A stretch of DNA of 63,438 nt, taken from positions 1 to 63,438 of the forward strand of contig PCWN01000008.1 of the NCBI GenBank assembly GCA_002787355.1, read 5' to 3'. The notes below the pieces were generated by a model. It worked only from the letters and a program-made list of their open reading frames with translations, ran no database searches and had not been told where the DNA came from. This stretch comes from Candidatus Magasanikbacteria bacterium CG11_big_fil_rev_8_21_14_0_20_39_34. GTDB lineage: Bacteria; Patescibacteriota; Patescibacteriia; Magasanikbacterales; UBA922. Shown in pieces: positions 25,643 to 33,719 of the stretch. Numbering within the stretch: the stretch's first letter is position 1; each line of letters starts with the position of its first letter. The translations under genes were made by a program, and so were the position numbers.

Positions 25643-27124
25643 ATGTATATTACAAAAACTGATTATCTCGAATATCTCTTCTGCAAGAAGAATTTTTGGC
25701 TCAAAAAACACAAACCTGAGCTTTTTGAGGATATAGAATTATCTGAATTTGAAAAGAAAATCGTTGAGGAAGGTAATATTGCCGATGAGACTGCACGCCA
25801 CCTCTTTCCTGAAGGAGTTTTGGTTACTACACACGAACAGGAGGCTCTTGAAGACACAAATCAATATATTGACACGCATGAGAAAGTCATATTCCAAGGG
25901 GCATTTTTTGTTGATTCTTTTTTGATTCGTGCAGATGTCATTGTTTGGGATGAAATCCTTGGTGGCTGGGAGCTTTATGAAGTAAAAGCTACAACCAAAG
26001 TAAAACGGGAGCAACTTCATAGCCACATAAAAGACATTGCCTTTCAGAAGGAAGTACTTACTCGTTCGGGGTTGTCAGTAGTAAAGTCTTGCATCATTCA
26101 CCTTAATGGAGAGTACAAAAGACGTAAGGATATTTCATGGAGGGATGTTTTTGTCATTGAGGATGTCACTGACGAAGTAAAGGAAGTGGTAGATGAAGTA
26201 TCCATGGAGATGGATGAAATGAAGAAGGCTATGAATATGCCTGAAGGAAGCGGTTGCGCTTGTATCTATCGTGGCAGATCAAATCAGTGTACTACTTTTG
26301 CCTACTCAAACCCCAAGGTACCTGAGTACAGCATTCATGACCTCCACAGAATCGGCTTGAGTAAGAAAAAACTTGAGGCTTGGGTAGATGAAGGTGTCTT
26401 TGCACTTGAGGATATTCCCAATACTTCTATTCTCAACGACAAACAGGCTCTACAGGTACAGACATACCTATCGGGCGAGCCTTTTATTGACAGAGACAAG
26501 ATTCGAAAAGAAATAGAATCACTTGAGTACCCACTGTACTTCTTTGATTACGAAGGGTATGGAACGGCCATACCTGAGTTTCAGGGATATGGGACCTTTG
26601 AGCAGGTACCCTTCCAGTATTCACTTCATATTATGCACGAAAACGGCGAAATTGAGCACAGAGAGCACCTGGTAAGGCAGAAACGCTCAGATATAGCAGG
26701 AAGCCTCGTAAAACAGCTTGCAGAGGATATTGGGCCGAAAGGAAGTATCATCTCATGGCATAAATCCTATGAGGTAGGGAGAAATAATACGTTAGCTCGG
26801 ATATACCCCAGTCACACTCACTTTTTTGAGGATATGAACGATCGTATGTTCGATCTTGAAAGCATATTCCTCAACCAACTGTATGTACATCCTGATTTCA
26901 AAGGAAAGACGAGTATCAAAAAGATTCTCCCAGTTTTGGTACCTGAACTTACCTACGACAAGCTTTCCGTGAAGGCTGGAGATCAAGCCATGGAGCGATG
27001 GGAGTATATGCTTTCAGAGGAATGTGAGGATGAAGAGGCTATCTACCATGATCTGTTAGAGTATTGTAAACAAGATACGTGGGCAATGGTAAAAATTTAC
27101 GAGGAATTATTGGCACTACTATGA
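25643..27124 (+). CDS. DUF2779-type protein: Cas4/RecB-like nuclease plus DEDD exonuclease-like domain
   Basis: A 493-aa protein. The N-terminal half has an early Cys (EYLFCKKNFWLKKHKPEL), the PD-(D/E)xK core (RADVIVWDE, then YEVKATT) and a later Cys cluster (CACIYRGRSNQC), together resembling the Fe-S nuclease layout of Cas4/AddB. The C-terminal half (FFDYEG, then FDLES, then YCKQDTWAMVKIYEELL) is an RNase H-like DEDD exonuclease fold. This two-domain order is that of DUF2779. The exact biological role is unknown, and nucleic-acid degradation or repair in a defence setting is likely. Its stop overlaps the next start as ATGA. Confidence 0.8.
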   Translation: MYITKTDYLEYLFCKKNFWLKKHKPELFEDIELSEFEKKIVEEGNIADETARHLFPEGVLVTTHEQEALEDTNQYIDTHEKVIFQGAFFVDSFLIRADVIVWDEILGGWELYEVKATTKVKREQLHSHIKDIAFQKEVLTRSGLSVVKSCIIHLNGEYKRRKDISWRDVFVIEDVTDEVKEVVDEVSMEMDEMKKAMNMPEGSGCACIYRGRSNQCTTFAYSNPKVPEYSIHDLHRIGLSKKKLEAWVDEGVFALEDIPNTSILNDKQALQVQTYLSGEPFIDRDKIRKEIESLEYPLYFFDYEGYGTAIPEFQGYGTFEQVPFQYSLHIMHENGEIEHREHLVRQKRSDIAGSLVKQLAEDIGPKGSIISWHKSYEVGRNNTLARIYPSHTHFFEDMNDRMFDLESIFLNQLYVHPDFKGKTSIKKILPVLVPELTYDKLSVKAGDQAMERWEYMLSEECEDEEAIYHDLLEYCKQDTWAMVKIYEELLALL

Positions 27125-27687
27125 ATAGCGATGAAAAGTATCCCGAAGGACAAATGCAAAGAAATGTTACGGATTATATAAATGATTCAATTGACAGATT
27201 AAAAGAATGGTGTAGTCTACTAGAATTGATTAAAACGAAACGTGAAGAGCTACCTAAACATAAAAAAGTTTTCAATTCACTTATTGATGTCTATAGTCGA
27301 GACATGATAAATGTCCTTTCAAACGTATTGGATCAAAATAAACAAACATCTTCACTTTTTACACTCTTGTCGTACATAGAAACTAACAAAGAAAGTACAA
27401 ACTATAGAAAAAAAATCGATAAAATTAAGCTAGAAGTAAATGATTATATAATCACAAGAGGCGCACACACTGGTCACTTTAATACAAAACACAATTCTTA
27501 TCCAAATGATCGACTTCCATTAAACACCCCTATTTCTGTCAATCAAGAATTCATGACAGGCATAGTTAATAGAATCGAGGATTTATTTTGGAAAATGAAA
27601 GAAGAAGCTAAAATAGACGGAGTGTTTGTTAGCACACATAATTGGACTATGAGAGATGCCTTTAGTGATTTTATTTCATCTCTTTAA
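27121..27687 (+). CDS. Possible HEPN/AbiU2-like protein
   Basis: A 188-aa, predicted all-helical protein starting MNSDEKYPEG. A central Asp/Arg/Lys-rich helix pair (VYSRDMINVLSNVLDQNKQ) is followed by the segment ITRGAHTGHFNTKH, which contains an R-x5-H as in the catalytic motif of HEPN ribonucleases. The overall layout recalls AbiU2-like HEPN proteins, though this is from memory only. It is translationally coupled by ATGA to the DUF2779 nuclease. A frameshifted copy of its N-terminus lies at 25168. If HEPN is right, it would be an RNase effector. Confidence 0.55.
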   Translation: MNSDEKYPEGQMQRNVTDYINDSIDRLKEWCSLLELIKTKREELPKHKKVFNSLIDVYSRDMINVLSNVLDQNKQTSSLFTLLSYIETNKESTNYRKKIDKIKLEVNDYIITRGAHTGHFNTKHNSYPNDRLPLNTPISVNQEFMTGIVNRIEDLFWKMKEEAKIDGVFVSTHNWTMRDAFSDFISSL

Positions 27688-27730
27688 GCTAGGGTAGGTA
27701 CTCTAACGTATCCCTCCTCTTTCTTCATCA

Positions 27731-27796
27731 TAGTTCCAACATCCTCTACGATCCCCTGCTCCGTAATTCGTCGCTCATTTTAGCGAGGTTTTTTTT
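27731..27796 (+). terminator. Terminator preceded by a tRNA-3'-end-like sequence
   Basis: TCGCT (27771-27775) pairs with AGCGA (27782-27786) and is followed by a long T tract. The 35 bases before it (agttccaacatcctc...) resemble the damaged tRNA-Thr-like end at about 48930. This 189-bp gap (27688-27876) closes the defence island and has no gene. Confidence 0.5.
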
Positions 27797-27876
27797 ATAC
27801 CCTTTGCAAAAGTTAGAACTTTTTTACAAAAAATGATACAGTTAGCTAATGAATCTAACCAATGTGAATAACTTAT

Positions 27877-29253
27877 ATGGAAAAGCTTATATCTACAAAC
27901 CCTGCTAACAACTACAGTATCTTGGGAGACGTGTCAATAAGCAGTTCTGAAGAAATAAACAAAAAAGTCAAAACGGCAAATAATGCAAAACTATATTGGA
28001 AAGAGATAGGTGTACTGAAACGAATTGAATTGCTAAGACCTATTTGTGAAGAATTTAAAAAAAGATCAAATGAAATTGCATCGCTTATATGCAACGAAAC
28101 GGGAAAACCAATCCAAGAATGTCAAAGTGAAGCAAATGGCTATACAGATGAATTTGATTGGTTTCTTGAAAATGCCACAAAGACACTTCAAGATGAGATT
28201 ACCCATGAAGACGAAACTTCTATCCACAAGATAGTCTACGAGCCTTTTGGTTCAACTGCAGTAATAACACCCTGGAACTTTCCTTTTGGTATGGCCATCT
28301 GGGGTATTGTCCCAAACCTATTAGTCGGAAACACAGTAATATTTAAAATCTCTGAAGAATGCCCCTTAGTGGGAAAACTTATTGAAGATGTATTTAATAA
28401 CCATAATCTCCCCGAAGGGGTATTCGCTGAAATATATGGTAGTGGAGAAGTTGGAAAAGAACTTGCAGAAAGCGACATAAACTTTATTTGGTTTACAGGT
28501 AGTAGCAAGGTTGGACAAGGTTTATATAAAACGGCAGCAACTAAATTTGTAAAAGCACTCCTTGAAATGGGAGGATCAAATCCCTGTATTGTTTTTGAAG
28601 ACTCTAACATATCAGAAATAGTCCCAACTATATATGACGGAAGATTTCAAAATTGTGGTCAAGTATGCGATGCCATCAAACGACTTATCGTTCATGAAAA
28701 TATCATCGACGAACTTACAACAGGGCTAAAGCGATATATTGAAACAAAAAAAGTGGGAAATCCCACACTCGAATCTACTGATATTGGAAGTCTCGTTGCA
28801 CAAAGACAACTTGTACTTCTCCAAGAGCAACTCGATGATGCAATACAAAAAGGAGCACAGATAGTAACAGGTGGGAAACAGCCGGAAAACCTCCTTGGTG
28901 CATTCTTTGAGCCAACACTTGTAACAAATGTGAACCGCGAAATGCGGATTTGGAAGGAAGAAGTCTTTGGTCCCCTCCTCCCGATCATCAGTTTTACATC
29001 GGAAGAAGAAGCAATTGAACTTGCCAACGATACACTTTATGGCCTTGGAAGCAGAGTCATTTCAAAAGATTTAGAACGTGCCCAAAGAGTTGCATCAAAA
29101 ATACAAGCAGGGACAGTAGAGATCAATAATGCAAGCCGTTGGCTTTCATGTAACCCTTTTGGTGGGTACAAAAAATCTGGCATGGGACGAGAGCACGGCA
29201 CAGTAGGATTTCGAGAGCTGTGTCAGATAAAAGTAATATCCATGAGTAAATAA
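27877..29253 (+). CDS. NAD(P)-dependent aldehyde dehydrogenase (succinate-semialdehyde type)
   Basis: A 458-aa ALDH superfamily enzyme. The Rossmann-side motif is TPWNFPFGM, the general-base Glu is in LLEMGGSNP and the catalytic Cys in FQNCGQVCDA; EEVFGPLLP is near the C-terminus and NPFGGYKKSG completes the fold. The family oxidises aldehydes to acids. The closest class by motif is succinate-semialdehyde dehydrogenase (GabD/Sad), which is an inference. A possible promoter (TTACAA-17-TAATGA) lies just upstream. A strong hairpin follows the gene, so it is probably monocistronic. Confidence 0.9.
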   Translation: MEKLISTNPANNYSILGDVSISSSEEINKKVKTANNAKLYWKEIGVLKRIELLRPICEEFKKRSNEIASLICNETGKPIQECQSEANGYTDEFDWFLENATKTLQDEITHEDETSIHKIVYEPFGSTAVITPWNFPFGMAIWGIVPNLLVGNTVIFKISEECPLVGKLIEDVFNNHNLPEGVFAEIYGSGEVGKELAESDINFIWFTGSSKVGQGLYKTAATKFVKALLEMGGSNPCIVFEDSNISEIVPTIYDGRFQNCGQVCDAIKRLIVHENIIDELTTGLKRYIETKKVGNPTLESTDIGSLVAQRQLVLLQEQLDDAIQKGAQIVTGGKQPENLLGAFFEPTLVTNVNREMRIWKEEVFGPLLPIISFTSEEEAIELANDTLYGLGSRVISKDLERAQRVASKIQAGTVEINNASRWLSCNPFGGYKKSGMGREHGTVGFRELCQIKVISMSK

Positions 29254-29309
29254 TTTTTCATGATATGCTTGTTTTCACACATATTCTATCGTCTAAAAAA
29301 ATAAAAAAA

Positions 29310-29336
29310 ACATCTCATGATATTGAGATGTTTTCT
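29310..29336. terminator. Bidirectional terminator
   Basis: ACATCTCA (29310-29317) pairs with TGAGATGT (29324-29331), flanked by A and T tracts on the two sides. It separates the rightward dehydrogenase from the leftward gene ending at 29346. Confidence 0.85.
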
Positions 29337-29345
29337 TTTGCATAC

Positions 29346-29720
29346 CTACACGCTCATTAATGGTTGGATTACTTGTTTTCTATGTCGTGTGTCCACTGAA
29401 GAAACGTCACCACAATTTCTTTTGGAAACCCAACTATGTTTCACTCCTGGTAGAACAAGCGTAAGTGCTCGCTCAGGAAGTGATATATACACATCTCCAT
29501 AAAAGAGATCAAGCGCTTTGGATTTATATAATGATAGAAAGGTATGTTTATGCTCTTTTGTTTTTTCCTTTTTCTTAACCTCTTCCTCACCATGAGAACC
29601 CACTGGAATACTTTCATAAAGTTCCTTATTTTGAGTTAAGTCCGCCACCAAAAATGGCCCCTTGACAGTAAATGTCACACCCTCAAGGGAAGAGAAGTAC
29701 CCTTCAATTTTTGTTTTCAT
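29346..29720 (-). CDS. Cupin-like small protein
   Basis: A 124-aa protein (MKTKIEGYFSSLEG start). A His pair (KEHKHTF) is followed about 25 residues later by FYGDVYISLPE and then PGVKHSW. This fits the two metal-binding halves of a cupin barrel, though the spacing is loose. It is transcribed away from the TrmB-like regulator gene, with a 98-bp intergenic region, so it may be regulated by it. The substrate is unknown. Confidence 0.5.
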   Translation of the reverse strand: MKTKIEGYFSSLEGVTFTVKGPFLVADLTQNKELYESIPVGSHGEEEVKKKEKTKEHKHTFLSLYKSKALDLFYGDVYISLPERALTLVLPGVKHSWVSKRNCGDVSSVDTRHRKQVIQPLMSV

Positions 29721-29782
29721 ATAGAAATATATTAGTAAGTTATATTGCTATATTAGATGGTTCAATATTATTTGTAAAACTG

Positions 29783-29811
29783 TTGACACAGTTTGACAAA
29801 TATGCTAAAGT
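29783..29811 (+). promoter_or_regulatory. Promoter of the TrmB-like regulator, near-leaderless
   Basis: TTGACA (29783-29788), 17 nt, TAAAGT (29806-29811). The predicted transcript start falls within a few bases of ATG 29819 (the second of two in-frame ATGs), so the message is likely leaderless or has a leader under 10 nt. Confidence 0.65.
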
Positions 29812-29818
29812 TATGCAT

Positions 29819-30574
29819 ATGAATACACTCCTCATAGATACAAAAGAAAAATCTATACTAGCAGCTCTCTACAAAAGTGGGCAGTCTTCTGTTTCAAATT
29901 TGGCAAAGGTAACCCTTATTAACCGTACAACACTCTATCCCCTACTCGAAAAACTTGTAAAAAAAGGTTTAGTAAGTAATGTACAATTCGAAGGAAAAAA
30001 TCTTTATGAGGCTATATCCTTACATGACTTAAAATTGTGGGCTGAGAGAAAGAAGAATGAATCTATACAAACAACAAACGAATTTTTTGACTGGGCAAAA
30101 GAACAAACGCAAGGTCCAAAAAATATTCTTCTAACTGATATAAAATATTTTGAAGGTCTAGATGGTGTAAAGAACCTCTATCATGATACATGGAGGAATA
30201 ATTCAGAAAAAATGATTTATGCTTTAACCGATTATGAAAAAGCATATGATATTGTTGGTGATGAATTTTTAAGAAATGATTATTTTAAACAAAGAGTTAA
30301 CCACGGAGTTCATGTAAAAAGTCTCCTACCAAATTCTGAAATAGGAAAACATGATATAACAATGGCAAAAGAATTGCTACGAGACATGAGATTCATTGAC
30401 TTGTTTCAAGACCTTGGAATCGAGATTAATCTCTATGACAACAAAGTTGCGATTTTTGCTTTTGATAAGCATCGGCCATCTGGAATACTTATAAAAAATC
30501 AAACCATAGCCAAAGCATTTAAACATATTTTTGAATACCTTTGGAAAAATGGAAAATCACCAAATTCTATTTAA
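29819..30574 (+). CDS. TrmB-like winged-helix transcriptional regulator
   Basis: About 251 aa. The N-terminal winged HTH (KSILAALYKSGQSSVSNLAK, then LYPLLEKLVKKGLV) is followed by a C-terminal sensor-like domain with PLD-like elements (NEFFDWAKEQ...GVKNLYHDTW), as in the TrmB/PLD-related regulators common in CPR and archaea. The open frame extends upstream to 29672, but the promoter sits inside that extension, so ATG 29819 is preferred (29813 is also possible). It lies between the divergent cupin-like gene and the reductase gene 24 nt downstream, and probably controls one of them. Confidence 0.75.
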   Translation: MNTLLIDTKEKSILAALYKSGQSSVSNLAKVTLINRTTLYPLLEKLVKKGLVSNVQFEGKNLYEAISLHDLKLWAERKKNESIQTTNEFFDWAKEQTQGPKNILLTDIKYFEGLDGVKNLYHDTWRNNSEKMIYALTDYEKAYDIVGDEFLRNDYFKQRVNHGVHVKSLLPNSEIGKHDITMAKELLRDMRFIDLFQDLGIEINLYDNKVAIFAFDKHRPSGILIKNQTIAKAFKHIFEYLWKNGKSPNSI

Positions 30575-30598
30575 AAAATAAAATACCCAAAATTTACT

Positions 30599-31450
30599 AT
30601 GCAGTACAAGAGACTTGTAACTGAAGGACAAATACCTGTACTTGGCCTCGGTACATGGCTTATTGGTGGTGGACAAGAGCCTGACTATACTGATGATAAA
30701 AATGCCATTTCAACAATTAAAAACGCTATACATCTTGGTTATACACATATTGATACTGCTGAAATGTATGGAGGTGGGCATACGGAAGAGCTAGTAGGAA
30801 AAGCAATTCAGGACTTTTCACGCAAAGAAATTTTTGTTACAACAAAAGTGAGAAATACAAAACTAAGATATAATGACGTTCTCCAGTCAGTCAAAGAAAG
30901 CTTACATAGACTTCAAACAAATTATATTGATTTGCTTCTTATACATGCACCAAGTAATACGATACCAATCAGTGAAACTCTACGTGCTTTCGATTCCCTA
31001 GTCGAAGCAAAATTAGTTAAATATATTGGTGTAAGTAATTTTCAAGTAGACCAGCTTATTGAAGCGCAACAACATACCAAGAATAAAATAGTGGCCAATC
31101 AAATTGAGTATAGTCTTCTCACACGAAATACCGGAAGATATGCAGAAAATAAAGATATGGAAACAAAAACTATCCCCTACTGTCAGCAAAATAATATTAT
31201 TATCATAGCGGAACGACCAATTGAAAGAGGTCTACTCTTAAAAAGCCACCCTCTTTTAGACAAGCTGGAAGTAAAGTATAATAAAACCAAAGCACAGATT
31301 GCTATAAACTGGTTAATCTCTAAGCAAAATGTGGTAACAATCCCAAAGTCCACAAACGAGAAAAGACTTATGGAAAATTTAGGAGCCCTCGGCTGGAAAA
31401 TGGATAAAGAAGATACGAAGCTTTTAGATGAAGCTCAATTTGTTTCATAG
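30599..31450 (+). CDS. Aldo/keto reductase
   Basis: A 283-aa TIM-barrel oxidoreductase. It has the AKR tetrad regions: HIDTAEMYGGG (Asp and Tyr), VTTKV (Lys) and LLLIHAP (His). VSNFQVDQL and TIPKSTN, the NADPH-binding loop, are also present. It reduces aldehydes or ketones with NADPH. With the nearby aldehyde dehydrogenase, symporter and methyltransferase it may belong to an uptake and detoxification set (inference). It starts 24 nt after the regulator gene. Confidence 0.9.
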   Translation: MQYKRLVTEGQIPVLGLGTWLIGGGQEPDYTDDKNAISTIKNAIHLGYTHIDTAEMYGGGHTEELVGKAIQDFSRKEIFVTTKVRNTKLRYNDVLQSVKESLHRLQTNYIDLLLIHAPSNTIPISETLRAFDSLVEAKLVKYIGVSNFQVDQLIEAQQHTKNKIVANQIEYSLLTRNTGRYAENKDMETKTIPYCQQNNIIIIAERPIERGLLLKSHPLLDKLEVKYNKTKAQIAINWLISKQNVVTIPKSTNEKRLMENLGALGWKMDKEDTKLLDEAQFVS

Positions 31451-31494
31451 CCATAAAACAAAAATCATTCCCCAATCATTAATCTATTTTACCT

Positions 31495-32835
31495 ATGGAA
31501 ATATCTTCCGGAAATATTTTTCTCATTGCCTTTTATTTTATTGTTATCTTTGCCATTGGTTTTTGGGTAAAAAAGAAGGAAAGTGTACGCGAATACTTAA
31601 ATGCAGATAGAAAAATTGGTCTTCTGCAAACAACCGCTTCCATCTCTGCCGTCATGGGAGGAATGATACTGGTGGCACAAGCCACACTTGGATTTCAAAT
31701 GGGTATAGCTGCAGCTTGGTACTTTATTGGCATTGCAATTGGGATGACATTTATAGGAGTCTGCGCGAAAAAAATGAAAAAAATCACGGAAGAAAAAAAC
31801 CTTCTTACACTTGCAGATTATTTTAAAGAAAAACTTGATCATAAAAATAAAATCCTCTCAGCAATTATAATTTTCATTGCACTTTTTGCTTTACTGGTAG
31901 GACAATTTATTGCCGCTGGAAGTCTCTTCTCCCCTCTTTTGGGTATTCACTATGCCTATGCTGTTTTGTTAACTATGGCTGGAGTCCTTGCATATCTTGT
32001 CCTTGGTGGTTTCAAGGCGGTAGTAAAAACAGATGTACTACAATTTCTCATCATGGCAGTAGTATTTGGTTCCATACTTTTTGTAATAGATATTGGAGAA
32101 TACACGCCCTCACAAATAAGTATAACTTCTATTGGCGGATCATATATCTTTTCTTTCCTCATTATTGGTGCCTTTGCAATGATTAGCGGAGCAGATATCT
32201 GGCAGAGAGTATTTGCAGCAAAAAATGCAAAAACAGCCCGCAATGCATCCTTTTTATCTGCCGGAATTTTTTTGTTATTTGGTATAGTAATCACAGTCAT
32301 TGGCATGGCGGCAAAAAATCATTTCCCCGATATTAAACCTGAAGAAGCTCTCTACCATGGACTTTTTCAACTTATTCCCCTACCACTTGTAGGTATTGCC
32401 GTGGTCTTTGTTTTAGCAGCTATTATGTCTACCATAGATACTGAACTTTTTTACCTCTCATCAAGTCTTTCAAAAGATTTTCTCAAAAAAGAAACGACTC
32501 TTCCAGAAGAAAAACTTGCAAAAAATATACAAAAATATATTCTTGTTTTGGCATGTGTTTCCGCAGTTACCGCAATTGTATTTTCAAATATCCTTACTAT
32601 TCTTTTTGGTATAGTAAGCCTTTCACTTGCAATTTCCCCTGTACTGGGAGCATCTTTCATTTGGAAAATAAAAAACAATGCTGCCTTTTTAAGTATGCTC
32701 GCTGGACTTCTCAGTCTTGTACTTCTCACAGTTACCGGAAATTTTAATGCAGATAACTCTATCCTTCCACTTCCAACAGCAATTATCTTTCTCATCATTG
32801 GCCAAATAATTTTTAGAAAAAATAAATCAAAATAA
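31495..32835 (+). CDS. Sodium:solute symporter (SSS family)
   Basis: A 446-aa protein with about 12-13 hydrophobic segments beginning IFLIAFYFIVIFAIGFWVKK. The early helix ends in SAVMGGMILVAQATLGF. A loop with GADIWQRVFAAKNAKTAR is the SSS-type cytoplasmic signature near helix 6, and AIMSTIDTELF is a characteristic later motif. It couples Na+ entry to uptake of an organic solute, which cannot be named. It lies between the aldo/keto reductase and a methyltransferase 5 nt downstream, so these genes are likely one operon. Confidence 0.85.
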   Translation: MEISSGNIFLIAFYFIVIFAIGFWVKKKESVREYLNADRKIGLLQTTASISAVMGGMILVAQATLGFQMGIAAAWYFIGIAIGMTFIGVCAKKMKKITEEKNLLTLADYFKEKLDHKNKILSAIIIFIALFALLVGQFIAAGSLFSPLLGIHYAYAVLLTMAGVLAYLVLGGFKAVVKTDVLQFLIMAVVFGSILFVIDIGEYTPSQISITSIGGSYIFSFLIIGAFAMISGADIWQRVFAAKNAKTARNASFLSAGIFLLFGIVITVIGMAAKNHFPDIKPEEALYHGLFQLIPLPLVGIAVVFVLAAIMSTIDTELFYLSSSLSKDFLKKETTLPEEKLAKNIQKYILVLACVSAVTAIVFSNILTILFGIVSLSLAISPVLGASFIWKIKNNAAFLSMLAGLLSLVLLTVTGNFNADNSILPLPTAIIFLIIGQIIFRKNKSK

Positions 32836-32840
32836 AAAAT

Positions 32841-33647
32841 ATGAATGTCCAAACAGATCCAAAAAAGTTAGTCACAGGTCAATATAAAGACACCAAGCCA
32901 CTCAATATAAGACAGGCATATAATGATCAATTTAAGCCAAGAATAGACCTAGACGAAGAGATAAGAAAGGTACTCCAAAATGACAAAACTGGAGATATTC
33001 TTGATATTGGCTGTGGAAATGGAAATACGCTTATCTATCTGCGAAAAAATGGCTTTTCTGGAAAAATGATAGGAATTGATATATCTGATGGAATTATGCA
33101 ACCAGGGAAAAAAGTAGCAAGTGAATGCCATCTGGAATTCCAAAATGCTTCTGCAGATAATCTTCCCTTTGGGGAAAATACATTTGATATAGTTATTGCC
33201 AGACACATGCTCTACCACATGCCAGATGTTGCAAAAGTAATGCAAGAGGTAAAACGAGTTCTCAAGCCCGGTGGAAAATTTATCATCACTCTCAATTCCA
33301 TGGATAATAAACCAATTTTTAACCATATTATTCAAAAGATAAAAGAAAAATTTGGTTTTGTTATTGTTCGTAATGCAAATGTAATCAACACAGAAAATAT
33401 ACAACGTTTTCTTGCACCACATTTTTCTTTTTCAGTATACGAATTTCGTACTTCATATCCAATAGAAAGTACCTCCCCATTTATTGAATATTTTAAAACC
33501 TACCAAACTACATTTGAACGAGAACTCACGGAATCGGAATGGAGAGATGTTCTTACCGAGGCAGAAAGAGAGCTTTCCTCTTTGATGGCAAAAGATTCAA
33601 ACCTTCACGAATATAATGTTGGCTCTGTAATCACAGCAAATTTATAA
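32841..33647 (+). CDS. Class I SAM-dependent methyltransferase (Methyltransf_11 type)
   Basis: A 268-aa protein. Motif I DILDIGCGNGNTL is at about residues 50-62, GIDISDGIM binds the ribose, and NLPFGENTFDIVIARHML and VLKPGGKFIITLNS complete the fold. It resembles small-molecule or ubiquinone-type methyltransferases. It begins 5 nt after the symporter gene, so it is probably co-transcribed. The substrate is unknown. Confidence 0.85.
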   Translation: MNVQTDPKKLVTGQYKDTKPLNIRQAYNDQFKPRIDLDEEIRKVLQNDKTGDILDIGCGNGNTLIYLRKNGFSGKMIGIDISDGIMQPGKKVASECHLEFQNASADNLPFGENTFDIVIARHMLYHMPDVAKVMQEVKRVLKPGGKFIITLNSMDNKPIFNHIIQKIKEKFGFVIVRNANVINTENIQRFLAPHFSFSVYEFRTSYPIESTSPFIEYFKTYQTTFERELTESEWRDVLTEAERELSSLMAKDSNLHEYNVGSVITANL

Positions 33648-33673
33648 GTACTGTGAATATCTTCCACAACTAG

Positions 33674-33703
33674 TTGGGACCCCAAATACATTTATGGTAT
33701 AAT
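33674..33703 (+). promoter_or_regulatory. Promoter of the LamG protein gene
   Basis: TTGGGA (33674-33679), 18 nt, TATAAT (33698-33703), 16 nt before the ATG, giving a very short leader. Confidence 0.55.
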
Positions 33704-33719
33704 ACCAAAAAATAATCCC

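Noticed and set aside
27731-27790. Functional tRNA gene at the right end of the island
   Set aside because: Only a T-arm-like and acceptor-like stretch is present; the stems do not pair and no 5' half is found.
27688-27876. Clear attR matching the tRNA-Trp 3' end
   Set aside because: I looked for the ACCTCGCCTGCCA sequence elsewhere in the window and did not see it. The right border of the element is therefore undefined and may rest on a very short core.
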